Below, piece by piece: positions 28,334-38,528 of a DNA stretch of 64,000 bases. The notes under the pieces are model-generated. The model was given only the letters and a program-made list of their open reading frames with translations, was not told the origin of the DNA and did no database searches. The DNA lies in NCBI RefSeq assembly GCF_024704725.1, contig NZ_JALIQS010000003.1, positions 496,001 to 560,000 of the forward strand, given 5' to 3'. A program made the translations under genes and the position numbers. The DNA comes from Shinella sp. CPCC 101442. Its GTDB lineage: Bacteria > Pseudomonadota > Alphaproteobacteria > Rhizobiales > Rhizobiaceae. How positions within the stretch are numbered: the first letter of the stretch is position 1; the number at the start of each line of letters is the position of its first letter.

Positions 28334-29242
28334 TTACGCCGCGGCACCCGTTACACGACGCTGGCGATCGTTCCGCGCGAAACCGACGCCGTCGCACACG
28401 GCCGACACCATCGCGGCGCGGTTCATCGTGTAGAAATGGAACTCCGAAATGCCGCGGGCGATCAGATCGCTCACCTGCCGCGTCGCAAGCTCGATGGCGA
28501 CGGCGGCACGCTCCTGCGGCCGGTCGTCGAACGGGCCGAGGCGGTCCGCCAGCCATCCCGGTACGCTGGCGCCACAGAGGCCGGCGAATTTCTGGACCTG
28601 CGAGAGGTTATGCACCGGCAGGATGCCCGGCACCACCGGGATGGTGATGCCCGCCTTGCGCACGCGCTCGAGATAACGCTCGAAATCGTCGTTCTCGAAG
28701 AAGAACTGCGTCAGCGCACGGGTCGCGCCCGCGTCCACCTTGCGCTTGAGCATATCGACATCGGCGGCGACATCAGGGCTCTGCGGGTGCTTTTCCGGAT
28801 AGGCCGAGACGGAGATCTCGAAATCGGCAAGGCCGCGCAGGCCTGCCGTCAGTTCGGCCGCATTGGCATAGCCGCCGGGATGCGGCTGATAGGGTGTGCC
28901 CACACCGCCCGGCGGATCGCCACGCAACGCGACGAAGTGCTTGACGCCGACAGCCTGGAAGTCGGCGACGACGGCATGGACCTCTTCCTTCGTGGCGCCG
29001 ACGCAGGTGAGATGCGAGGCGGCCGGCAGGCCCATCTTGAGGAGATGACGGACCGTTGCCAGCGTCGGCTCCTTGGTGGAGCCACCGGCGCCATAGGTGA
29101 CCGACATGAAGCCCGGATCATAGGCCGAAAGCGCGGCAGCCGTCTCCCAAAGCTGTCCTTCGGCTTCCGCGGATTTCGGCGGAAAGAACTCGAAAGACAG
29201 GCGGATGTCCTTGCGGGCTGGGATGGCGGTCGCCTGGGTCAT
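28334..29242 (-). CDS. metF: 5,10-methylenetetrahydrofolate reductase MetF
   Basis: 302-residue flavoenzyme reducing methylene-THF to methyl-THF for methionine synthesis. Family motifs are LSFEFFPPKSAEAE (catalytic Glu region), VTYGAGGST, SHLTCVGAT, ALRGDPPGG and PVVPGILPV. ATG 29242 lies one base after the stop of the regulator gene, so the two are one operon; the extension to 29488 runs back through that gene in another frame and was rejected. Confidence 0.96.
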   Translation of the reverse strand: MTQATAIPARKDIRLSFEFFPPKSAEAEGQLWETAAALSAYDPGFMSVTYGAGGSTKEPTLATVRHLLKMGLPAASHLTCVGATKEEVHAVVADFQAVGVKHFVALRGDPPGGVGTPYQPHPGGYANAAELTAGLRGLADFEISVSAYPEKHPQSPDVAADVDMLKRKVDAGATRALTQFFFENDDFERYLERVRKAGITIPVVPGILPVHNLSQVQKFAGLCGASVPGWLADRLGPFDDRPQERAAVAIELATRQVSDLIARGISEFHFYTMNRAAMVSAVCDGVGFARNDRQRRVTGAAA

Positions 29243-29243
29243 G

Positions 29244-30245
29244 TCAACTCCTCCTGCGGATGGCAACGGGGTCGGCCGCCTGTTCGCGAGTATCGCGGGC
29301 GAGCCAGATGGTAACGGTGAGCGCGTCGGCGGCCGAAGGCACGGGCTTGAGGTCGACGACCTCCTCGACGGAAAGGCCCGCCTTTTCCAGCCATTCGGAC
29401 ATGGTCTGATGCGAGAAACCGAGGCGAATATGGGCGTGCTCGTCGCGCAGGTGTTCAAGCGCATGCGGGGCGAGGTCGATGATGGCAAGACGGCCGCCGG
29501 GCGCCAGCATGCGCGCCGCCTCCCCCACCGCCGCTTCCGGCTCGTCGAGGAAGTGCAGCACCTGGTGGATCGTCACGACGTCGAATTCATCGCGCTCCAG
29601 CGGCAGGTTGAAGATATCGCCGTGGCGGATCGACGCCTTGGTGATGCCGGCGCGGTCGAGATTGGCGCGCGCCACCGCCAGCATGTCGCGGCTGGCATCG
29701 ACACCGACGCCGCGGCGGTACAAGCCTTCAAAGAGCTGGAGGATGCGGCCCGTGCCGGTGCCGAGGTCGAGGAACCCGTCGACCGGCTCGGTGCCGATCA
29801 TCGCGGCAAGCTTGGCTTCCACTTCCGCCTCGCTGACATGGAGGCGCCGCACGGCGTCCCATTCGGCCGCGTTGCGGCTGAAATAGGCCTGCGCCTTGTC
29901 GGAACGGATCTTCTTCAGGGCCCGCAGCCGCTCGTCGTCGCGGGCAAAGACAGCATCGGCCGGGTCGGATGCATCCAGAAGCTGGCGCACAAGCGTAACC
30001 GCCGCGCCGCCCTGGCTGAGGCGGAAGAAGGCCCAGGCCCCTTCCTGGTAGCGATCGACGAGCGCCGCTTCGGCGAGCAGCTTCAGATGGCGCGAGATGC
30101 GCGGCTGGGACTGGCCGAGAATATCGGTCAGGTCCGTCACCGTCAGGTCGCCATGCGACAGCAGCGCGAGCAGGCGAAGGCGCGTCGGCTCGCCCGCCGC
30201 CTTCAAGATCTCCACGATGTCGTCCAGTCCGAGTTTGTCGCCCAT
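29244..30245 (-). CDS. ArsR-type HTH regulator fused to a SAM-dependent methyltransferase domain
   Basis: 333-residue two-domain protein. Winged-helix ArsR domain at about 10-80 (RLRLLALLSHGDLTVTDLT, then QSQPRISRHLKLL). Class I methyltransferase domain from about 120, with SAM motif I FLDLGTGTG at 158-166 and DVVTIHQVLHFLDEPE later. The protein has no cysteine, so it cannot use the metal-thiolate site of classical ArsR sensors. Co-transcription with metF points to methionine/SAM control; from memory, RegPrecise-style reconstructions describe ArsR-like SAM/SAH regulators in this lineage. The methyltransferase fold may be the SAM sensor (inference). ATG 30245 chosen; a TTG at 30260 is possible. 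Confidence 0.9.
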   Translation of the reverse strand: MGDKLGLDDIVEILKAAGEPTRLRLLALLSHGDLTVTDLTDILGQSQPRISRHLKLLAEAALVDRYQEGAWAFFRLSQGGAAVTLVRQLLDASDPADAVFARDDERLRALKKIRSDKAQAYFSRNAAEWDAVRRLHVSEAEVEAKLAAMIGTEPVDGFLDLGTGTGRILQLFEGLYRRGVGVDASRDMLAVARANLDRAGITKASIRHGDIFNLPLERDEFDVVTIHQVLHFLDEPEAAVGEAARMLAPGGRLAIIDLAPHALEHLRDEHAHIRLGFSHQTMSEWLEKAGLSVEEVVDLKPVPSAADALTVTIWLARDTREQAADPVAIRRRS

Positions 30246-30261
30246 GATCTTCCCAATCAAG

Positions 30262-30281
30262 ACATAAAGATATGTTTATGT
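30262..30281. promoter_or_regulatory. Palindromic operator upstream of the ArsR-metF operon
   Basis: A 20-bp inverted repeat ACATAAA-N6-TTTATGT with exact 7-bp arms (30262-30268 and 30275-30281) sits 17 bases from the regulator's ATG. Size and AT-rich symmetry fit a dimeric winged-helix protein, so autoregulation is likely. Confidence 0.7.
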
Positions 30282-30344
30282 GATTAATTCACGTCGCGCA
30301 AGGCAAAATCCGCGCCGCCGATCTTTCCATCAACGGGCCCAAAG

Positions 30345-30370
30345 AAAAACCCCGGCGAACCGGGGTTTTT
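30345..30370 (-). terminator. Rho-independent terminator of ettA
   Basis: A perfect 11-bp stem AAAAACCCCGG (30345-30355) with CCGGGGTTTTT (30360-30370), loop CGAA. It lies 60 bases beyond the ettA stop and is symmetrical enough to work on both strands. Confidence 0.85.
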
Positions 30371-30429
30371 CAAAGAGAGCGAACAATCGCTTCCGTTTCG
30401 GCAACGGCTGGGTTTCAGCCGCTCGACGA

Positions 30430-32079
<1,650 letters not shown>

Positions 32080-32244
32080 GCAAACGCGCTCCGGATCGGA
32101 TAAATTTGCCCGCTATGTAGGGTAATTCTCCGCCCGCGGCAATCTGTGAAAGCCGCGGCGCACAGGCGAATGGCACGGAATCGCCTCCCCAGCCGGCGAA
32201 CCGCACACCTCATCGAACATGCCCGGCATCCCCGTCAGGCCCTG

Positions 32245-33000
32245 CTAGCCCGCCTTGGCGATGCCCGTCGCGCCCTCGGTGCAGCGCGACTTGGTCGGTG
32301 AGGAGCCATCGATCAGCGTCTCGAGCTTTCCATCGCCCGTCGCGAGGCCGATGGTGAGGCCGATGACGATGGGCTTGCCGTCGGCTCCCTTGCGGCAGCC
32401 GAGGCGCACGCGCTCGCCGGCACCGGGGCCGAAGGCCTTGTCGAAGGCGGCACGCACTTCCGTCAATGTGATCACGGCCCCGGCCTTGCCGGCAAAAAGA
32501 GCAGGCAGCGGCGAAGCGTTCAACTGGTCGAGCAGGTCGAGCGAGCGGCTGTAATAGGCTTCCGCCGACGTGGCGACGCAACTGCCGCTTCTCAGCCACT
32601 GCTGCCGGTCGAGCCCGAGCTTTGCGGCGGGCATGGCGACCAGCAGGCGATCCTTGGTGCCGGACGCCAGCACGATACCCGGCAGGTCCGTCCATTTGCC
32701 CTTGCGCGCCTTCTGCTTAAGAGCGGCGTCGATGCCGCAATAGCTCTTTTTCGCCTGAAAACGGCTCAACAGCGAGAATTGCTTCGCGGCGGCCGACGTC
32801 GCCGCGAAATCGGCGCAGCCGCGGCTCTTCGGCCGCGCTGCACAATAGCCGGGCTGCCAGCTGACGGACAGCACTTCGCGCATGACGTCGGTTGCCGGCG
32901 CCGACTGCGCGACGGCAGGAAGCGGGGCAACAAACCAGGCGAGACATAGGGCAACGAAGGAAAAGACGGCTTTGAACGGCAAGGCAGCATTCGTCATCAT
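32245..33000 (-). CDS. Secreted RNase T2-fold protein lacking the catalytic histidines
   Basis: 251-residue exported protein: signal peptide ending near PAVAQS (about 32), then a domain aligning by eye with bacterial RNase T2. SWQPGYC at 47-53 matches the SWSPxYC element, SYCG at 86-89 the cysteine after the first active-site segment, WLRSGSC at 135-141 the EWxKHGTC segment, and CRKG at 202-205 the late conserved Cys. Six cysteines (53, 62, 88, 141, 202, 240) fit the disulfide plan. Expected catalytic HGLWP is replaced around 77-82 (SLLSRF), and the second His by Ser (SGSC). It is therefore probably not a ribonuclease; it could bind RNA or inhibit. Fold assignment is manual. Confidence 0.7.
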   Translation of the reverse strand: MMTNAALPFKAVFSFVALCLAWFVAPLPAVAQSAPATDVMREVLSVSWQPGYCAARPKSRGCADFAATSAAAKQFSLLSRFQAKKSYCGIDAALKQKARKGKWTDLPGIVLASGTKDRLLVAMPAAKLGLDRQQWLRSGSCVATSAEAYYSRSLDLLDQLNASPLPALFAGKAGAVITLTEVRAAFDKAFGPGAGERVRLGCRKGADGKPIVIGLTIGLATGDGKLETLIDGSSPTKSRCTEGATGIAKAG

Positions 33001-33173
33001 GACCGGCTCCCGAATGAGAACAAAACAAGATCATTTACAACTAAAAATCCCAAAATTGCAACCATGAATCGGAAAAATCGCGAAAAGCGCGAGGCATTGT
33101 AAAAATACACGCCGCATCCCGTTGTCTTTGCAGGGCAAATCGCGTTGACCTGTCGGAAATGGGAGGAAATGCC

Positions 33174-34130
33174 GTGTTTTCAGAGGCCGAGACGCTGAAA
33201 AGCGCAAGCGGAGCGCGGCTTGCGCTGCGATACGAGGCGGCGCGTGGCGAGGCGCGCGGCATCCTGCTTCTGAGCCACGGCCTTGCCGAACACAGCGCGC
33301 GCTACGCCACCTTTGCGGCCCGCATGGCGGACGATGGTTTTCACGTCTACGCCCACGATCATCGCGGCCATGGCTTCACCACCACACCGGATGCGGCACG
33401 TGGCCAGTTCGCCCCGCGCAGTGGTATTTCCTATGTCATCGCGGATATGCGGGCGGTGCGCGACCACGCGGTCGGGCGGCACCCGAACCTGCCGGTCGTG
33501 CTCTTCGGTCACTCCATGGGCGGGTTGCTGGCGCTTGCCTTCGCCGAGGCGCATCCGGCGGATATCGACGCGCTCGCCGTCTGGAACTCCAATCTCGAAC
33601 CCGGTTTTGCCGGGCGCATCGCGCAGGTCGTGCTGGCGGGCGAGCGCATGCTGAAGGGCTCGGACGTACCGAGCGACATCCTGCCCCGCCTCACCTTCGC
33701 CGCCTGGGGTAAAGCGATCGCCGGCAGACGCACGGCGTTCGACTGGCTTTCGCACGAAACCGCGCAGGTGGATGCCTATATCGCCGATCCGCTCTGCGGC
33801 TTCGACATCAATGTTTCCATGTGGATCGACATTTTCGCCGTCACCTTTGCCGACGCGTCGGCGGAAAGCCTTGCGAAGCTTCCGAAAGACCTGCCGATCA
33901 ACCTTGTCGGCGGCGCGGAGGATCCGGCCACCGATGGCGGCCGGGCGACGCTCGCCTTTGCCGAGCGACTGAAAAAATCGCGGCTTGAGGACGTCACGAC
34001 AACAGTCTATCGCGGCATGCGCCACGAAACACTGAATGAAAGCCCGGCGCTGCGCGATCCTGCCATCGAAGCCTTTGCCGGCTGGTGCCGGCGGGTCACT
34101 GCGCAAAAGCCGGTTCGGGAACACGCATGA
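33174..34130 (+). CDS. Monoacylglycerol lipase / lysophospholipase-like alpha/beta hydrolase
   Basis: 318-residue serine hydrolase of the Hydrolase_4 family. Nucleophile in FGHSMGG, acid in GGAEDPATDGG and histidine in YRGMRHETLNE form the expected triad, and LLLSHGLAEHSARY is the oxyanion-loop region. GTG 33174 is preferred: GGGAGG at 33161-33166 is seven bases upstream, while ATG 33159 overlaps that site. Its TGA overlaps the ATG of the following EamA permease, so they are coupled. Confidence 0.87.
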   Translation: MFSEAETLKSASGARLALRYEAARGEARGILLLSHGLAEHSARYATFAARMADDGFHVYAHDHRGHGFTTTPDAARGQFAPRSGISYVIADMRAVRDHAVGRHPNLPVVLFGHSMGGLLALAFAEAHPADIDALAVWNSNLEPGFAGRIAQVVLAGERMLKGSDVPSDILPRLTFAAWGKAIAGRRTAFDWLSHETAQVDAYIADPLCGFDINVSMWIDIFAVTFADASAESLAKLPKDLPINLVGGAEDPATDGGRATLAFAERLKKSRLEDVTTTVYRGMRHETLNESPALRDPAIEAFAGWCRRVTAQKPVREHA

Positions 34131-35071
34131 CCACACCGCATATCACGCCGGCGCGCCAGGAGATCGGCCTCGGCCTCCTCCTCATGGTCCTGTCGGTGCT
34201 TATCTCGCCGATCATCGATATTTTCGCCAAGCTCGCGGTGACGGCCGTTCCGGCGACCGAGATCACTTTCGTGCGCCTGCTCTTCCAGATGACGGTCCTC
34301 GCGCCGATCTGTCTCTATCGCGGCACGCTATTCGATGTGACCTGGCGGAGGATGGGGCTGCACGGGGCGCGCGGCCTGCTGATGGCGATCACGATGATCA
34401 GTTTCGTCACGCCGCTTGCCGTGATGGAAGTCGCCGACGCCATCGCCATCTTCTTCGTCGAGCCGATCATCCTGACCATCCTGAGCGCGATCTTCCTCAG
34501 GGAAACCATCGGCTGGCGGCGCTACACGGCCTGCGGCGTCGGCTTCTTCGGCTCGCTGCTCGTCATCCAGCCGAGCCTGCAGGAGGTGGGGCTGATTGCG
34601 TTGCTGCCGGTGGTCGCCGCCTTTTCGCTCGCCCTCTTCTTCCTCCTGACGCGTCTCGTCGCGCAGAAGGAGGATCCGTGGTCCATGCAGTTCTATGCCG
34701 GGTTCTGGGGTGCGGTGATTGCCGGCCTGCTGCTTCTCGTGGGCAGCCGCGCGGGCATCTCCTTCCTGACGCCCGTCGTGCCGGATATGCAGCACACGTT
34801 CTATATCGCGGGCGCGGCCGTCGCCGCCACCATTGCGGGCGTGCTCGGCGTCTACGCCTATCGCTCGGCGCCCGCCTCCACTTTGGCGCCGCTGCAGTAT
34901 CTCGAAATCGTTTCGGCGACGATCCTCGGCTGGTGGGTGTTCGGCGATCTGCCGGATGCGCTCAAATGGCTCGGCATCGCCATCATCATCGCATCGGGCC
35001 TCTACGTCATCTGGCGCGAACGCAAGCTCAACAAGACAGGCGCGACGCCGCCCGTTTCGGCACCTATCTGA
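34127..35071 (+). CDS. EamA-domain DMT superfamily transporter
   Basis: 314-residue inner-membrane protein with about ten hydrophobic segments in two EamA repeats (VLISPIIDIFAKLAVT near the start; LQYLEIVSATILGWWVFGD in the second). The ATGA overlap at 34127-34130 with the lipase gene shows translational coupling. The pair might hydrolyse and export a lipid-derived product, which is only a guess from linkage. Sequence is distinct from the EamA protein at 26829. Confidence 0.88.
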   Translation: MTTPHITPARQEIGLGLLLMVLSVLISPIIDIFAKLAVTAVPATEITFVRLLFQMTVLAPICLYRGTLFDVTWRRMGLHGARGLLMAITMISFVTPLAVMEVADAIAIFFVEPIILTILSAIFLRETIGWRRYTACGVGFFGSLLVIQPSLQEVGLIALLPVVAAFSLALFFLLTRLVAQKEDPWSMQFYAGFWGAVIAGLLLLVGSRAGISFLTPVVPDMQHTFYIAGAAVAATIAGVLGVYAYRSAPASTLAPLQYLEIVSATILGWWVFGDLPDALKWLGIAIIIASGLYVIWRERKLNKTGATPPVSAPI

Positions 35072-35238
35072 CGAAGGCCGGTCGGCGCTCGTCCTGGCGG
35101 GCATCATGTCAGTCTCAGGCGTCATGATGTCCTCCCGGCCTTCGGCTATCGTGCCCGGCGGCTTTTTGTTATCCAAGGGAAAACGGGCGAAAAGCCCGGC
35201 GGCTTGCCATGTGCGCGGCCATCCAGGAGGAGTACACG

Positions 35239-36435
35239 ATGGAGAAGTCGAACCTGCCGCTTTCCGGCATCAGGGTCATCGAGCTGGCGCGCGTTCTGGC
35301 CGGCCCCTGGGCCGGGCAGATGCTGGCCGATCTCGGCGCCGATGTCATCAAGATCGAGAACCCCGACGGCGGCGACGATACGCGCGCCTGGGGGCCGCCC
35401 TTCGTCATGGGCAAGGACGACGAAAACCTGTCCGCCGCCTACTACCACTCCACCAACCGCGGCAAGCGCTCCATCAGCGTCGACCTGAAGACGGAGGAAG
35501 GCCGCGAGACCGTCCACCGCCTCATCGCCACGGCCGACATCGTCATCGAGAACTTCAAGGTCGGCGGGCTCACAAAATACGGGCTCGACTACCAGAGCCT
35601 CGCAAAGAAACACCCCAAACTGATCTATTGCTCGATCACCGGATTCGGCCAGGACGGGCCCTATGCCGCCCGTGCCGGCTATGACTATATCGTGCAGGGC
35701 ATGTCCGGCTTCATGTCGGTGACCGGCGCGCCGGATGGCGAGCCGATGAAGGCTGGCGTCGCCATCGCCGATATCTTCACCGGCATCTATGCCGTCACCG
35801 CCATCCAGGCAGCGCTCATCCACGTCATGAAGACCGGCGAGGGGCAGCATGTCGATATGGCGCTGCTCGACGTGCAATCCGCCGTCATGGCGAACCAGAA
35901 CATGAATTTCCTCGCCTCCGGCAAGGCACCGACGCGGCTCGGCAATGCCCACCCGAATATCTCGCCCTACGAGGTGGTGCCGGCGTCCGATGGCCACATC
36001 ATCCTCGCCGTCGGCAATGACGGACAGTTCCGCAAGCTGTGCGGTCTCCTGAAACTCGACGGTGTGCCAGACGACGAGCGCTTCGCCACCAATCGGGCCC
36101 GCGTCGCCAACCGCGTCGAGGTCCGCCGCCTCGTCACAGAGGCGACGGCCGGGCTCTCCAAGGCCGAATTGCTCGATGCCTGCGAGCGCGAGGGCGTACC
36201 GGCCGGGCCGATCAACTCGATTGCCGAGACCTTCGACGACCCGCAGGTGAAGGCGCGCGGCATGCGCGTCGATCTGCCGGATGCCGAGGGCAATCTCATT
36301 CCCGGCGTGCGCACGCCGATTGTTTTCTCCGGCACGCCGCTCGTCTACGATCGTCCGAGCCCGCGGCTCGGAGAACACACCGACGCCGTGATGGCAGAAC
36401 TCGAAACGCTCGAAGCAGGAAAGAAAAAAGCATGA
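35239..36435 (+). CDS. CaiB/BaiF family (class III) CoA-transferase
   Basis: 398-residue CoA-transferase. Family landmarks: LSGIRVIELARVLAGPWAGQ near the N-terminus, GADVIKIENPDGGDDTR, ITGFGQDGPY and the MALLDVQ segment with the catalytic Asp. Class III enzymes move CoA between carboxylic acids (oxalate/formyl, carnitine, benzylsuccinate). AGGAGG precedes ATG 35239. The last four bases overlap the start of the ThDP enzyme gene, so the two form a coupled unit. Confidence 0.9.
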   Translation: MEKSNLPLSGIRVIELARVLAGPWAGQMLADLGADVIKIENPDGGDDTRAWGPPFVMGKDDENLSAAYYHSTNRGKRSISVDLKTEEGRETVHRLIATADIVIENFKVGGLTKYGLDYQSLAKKHPKLIYCSITGFGQDGPYAARAGYDYIVQGMSGFMSVTGAPDGEPMKAGVAIADIFTGIYAVTAIQAALIHVMKTGEGQHVDMALLDVQSAVMANQNMNFLASGKAPTRLGNAHPNISPYEVVPASDGHIILAVGNDGQFRKLCGLLKLDGVPDDERFATNRARVANRVEVRRLVTEATAGLSKAELLDACEREGVPAGPINSIAETFDDPQVKARGMRVDLPDAEGNLIPGVRTPIVFSGTPLVYDRPSPRLGEHTDAVMAELETLEAGKKKA

Positions 36436-38081
36436 AGACCGGTGGCCAGCTGATCGTCGACGCCCTCGTTGCCAATGGCGTCAAACGCGTCGCCTGCGTG
36501 CCGGGCGAAAGCTACCTCGCCGTGCTCGATGCGCTGCACGACACGGATGTCGACGTGCTCGTCTGCCGCCAGGAAGGCGGCGCGGCGATGATGGCGGATT
36601 GCTGGGGCCGGCTGACCGGCGAACCCGGCATCTGCATGGTCACGCGCGGCCCTGGCGCCACCAACGCTTCGGCAGGCCTGCACATCGCACGGCAGGATTC
36701 CATTCCGATGATCCTGTTCATCGGCCAGGTGCAGCGCGATGCGCGCGAGCGCGAGGCCTTCCAGGAAGTGGAGTACCGCCGCGCCTTCACCGAGGTCGCC
36801 AAATGGGTGGCGGAGATCGACGACGCGCGCCGCATTCCGGAGTTCGTCACCCGCGCCTTCGCCGTCGCGACATCCGGCCGTCCCGGCCCCGTCGTGCTGG
36901 CGCTGCCAGAGGACATGCTGACGGACCAAGTCGATACGGTCGATGCGAAAGCCCATATGCCGGTCGAGGCCCATCCCGGCGCCAAGCAGGTTGCTGAATT
37001 CGCAAAGCTGCTGGAGGCGGCCGAACGCCCGCTTATCATTCTCGGCGGCACGCGCTGGTCGGAGGAAAGCGTCGCCGCCTTCACGGACTTTGCCGAGCGC
37101 TGGTCGCTACCGGTCGCCTGTTCGTTCCGCCGGCAGATGCTGTTCGATCACCAGCACCCCAACTACGTGGGCGATTCCGGCATCGGCATCAATCCGGCGC
37201 TGGGCAAGGAGATCCGCGAGGCGGACCTCGTCGTCCTGCTCGGCGGCCGCTACTCCGAAATGCCCTCTTCCACCTATAGCCTGTTGCAGGTGCCCTACCC
37301 GCAGCAGAAGCTGGTGCATGTCTATCCCGATCCGTCCGAACTCGGCCGTGTCTACCGGCCGGACCTTGCCGTCTGCGCGGCGCCGGAGGATTTCGTCGCC
37401 GCCCTCGACGGTATCTCACCGAAGGCGGCACCCCGCTGGGCCGCCCGCACGGCGGCCATGCACGAATCCTTCCTGAAGTGGTCGACGCCGCCGATGGGCG
37501 GTCCCGGCGACGTGCAGATGGGGCCGATTATGGCGTGGCTCGAAGAGAACGTCGCCGATGACACGATCTTCACCAATGGCGCCGGCAACTATGCAACGTG
37601 GGTGCACCGCTTCCACCGCTTCCGCCGCTTCGCGACACAGGCGGCGCCGACCTCCGGCTCCATGGGCTACGGCCTGCCGGCGGCCGTTGCCGCCAAGCAG
37701 CTCTTCCCGGAGCGCGAGGTCATCTGCTTTGCGGGCGACGGCTGCTTCATGATGCACGGCCAGGAATTCGCCACCGCCGTGCGTTACAAGCTTCCGATCA
37801 TCACCGTCGTCGTCAACAACGGCATCTACGGCACGATCCGCATGCATCAGGAGCGGGAATATCCCGGCCGCGTCAGCGCCACGGATCTCACCAATCCCGA
37901 TTTCGCAGCGCTCGCCGTCGCCTATGGCGGGCATGGCGAAACCGTGGAAAAGACGGAAGACTTTGCGACCGCGTTCCTGCGCGCCCGCGCCAGCGGCAAA
38001 CCCGCCATCATCGAGGTGAAGCTCGATCCGGAGGCGATCACGCCGACACGCACGCTGTCGGATATCCGTAGCGGGAAGTGA
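36432..38081 (+). CDS. Thiamine-diphosphate-dependent enzyme, acetolactate synthase-like
   Basis: 549-residue ThDP enzyme with the three-domain layout of the decarboxylase/AHAS superfamily: PYR domain with catalytic Glu48 (CRQEGGAAMM), middle domain near 190-330, and PP domain with the ThDP/Mg motif GDG at 435-437 through NN at 462-463. Substrate pocket residues cannot be interpreted by eye. Coupling to a class III CoA-transferase recalls formyl-CoA transferase plus oxalyl-CoA decarboxylase, but the sequence does not resemble oxalyl-CoA decarboxylase specifically. It could act on another 2-oxo acid or acyl-CoA. Confidence 0.88.
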   Translation: MKTGGQLIVDALVANGVKRVACVPGESYLAVLDALHDTDVDVLVCRQEGGAAMMADCWGRLTGEPGICMVTRGPGATNASAGLHIARQDSIPMILFIGQVQRDAREREAFQEVEYRRAFTEVAKWVAEIDDARRIPEFVTRAFAVATSGRPGPVVLALPEDMLTDQVDTVDAKAHMPVEAHPGAKQVAEFAKLLEAAERPLIILGGTRWSEESVAAFTDFAERWSLPVACSFRRQMLFDHQHPNYVGDSGIGINPALGKEIREADLVVLLGGRYSEMPSSTYSLLQVPYPQQKLVHVYPDPSELGRVYRPDLAVCAAPEDFVAALDGISPKAAPRWAARTAAMHESFLKWSTPPMGGPGDVQMGPIMAWLEENVADDTIFTNGAGNYATWVHRFHRFRRFATQAAPTSGSMGYGLPAAVAAKQLFPEREVICFAGDGCFMMHGQEFATAVRYKLPIITVVVNNGIYGTIRMHQEREYPGRVSATDLTNPDFAALAVAYGGHGETVEKTEDFATAFLRARASGKPAIIEVKLDPEAITPTRTLSDIRSGK

Positions 38082-38087
38082 TTTTAG

Positions 38088-38110
38088 GGGGCGGTGAAAA
38101 CCGCCCCTTT
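38088..38110 (+). terminator. Terminator after the ThDP enzyme gene
   Basis: An 8-bp GC stem GGGGCGGT/ACCGCCCC (38088-38095, 38100-38107) with a GAAA tetraloop and TTT after it, six bases past the stop codon. Short U-tract, but GNRA loop and position are convincing. It may also serve the convergent gene. Confidence 0.72.
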
Positions 38111-38115
38111 CGGTT

Positions 38116-38454
38116 TCAGCCGCGCAGGTGTTGCGCTTGCTCGTAGGTCTTCGTCGAGCGCATGCCGGAGCGGCAATAGCCGAGCATCGGGCGCGGCAGG
38201 TCGTCAAGCGCATCCATCATGCCGTTGACGGCTTCCACCGTTACACCCATCGGACCAACCGGCACATGGGCGGTCTCGATGCCGAGTTCTCCGGCGCGGG
38301 CAGCGATGGCGGAAAATTCCGGCTGGCCCGCTTCCTCATGGTCCGGGCGGTGGCAGACGATGGACTTGAAGCCCATGGCGGCGATCGCATCGAGGTCCTC
38401 GACGGTAATCTGGCCGGAGACGGAATATTCGTCGTTGATCTCACGGATATCCAT
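38116..38454 (-). CDS. DUF442 / TIGR01244 family phosphatase-like protein
   Basis: 112-residue single-domain protein of the family found at the N-terminus of Blh (beta-lactamase-hydrolase-like) proteins. It has a dual-specificity-phosphatase-like fold with the active-site loop GYCRSGMRS near residues 92-100, giving a Cys nucleophile followed by Arg, and FKSIVCHRPDHEE upstream. Blh members function in hydrogen sulfide detoxification and biofilm growth in Rhizobiales (family knowledge); here the sulfur dioxygenase half is absent. Confidence 0.85.
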   Translation of the reverse strand: MDIREINDEYSVSGQITVEDLDAIAAMGFKSIVCHRPDHEEAGQPEFSAIAARAGELGIETAHVPVGPMGVTVEAVNGMMDALDDLPRPMLGYCRSGMRSTKTYEQAQHLRG

Positions 38455-38528
38455 GGGGCGCGGGTCCTTTCCGAATTGCTGCGCTCACCGTTTAAGCCCG
38501 CACCGACGGAGCGTCAATCGTCCGGCAT

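Noticed and set aside
27900-28433. 177-residue plus-strand frame covering the small peptide gene
   Set aside because: Runs across the terminator and into metF antisense, with no ribosome-binding site or motifs; the 25-codon frame has the strong ribosome-binding site.
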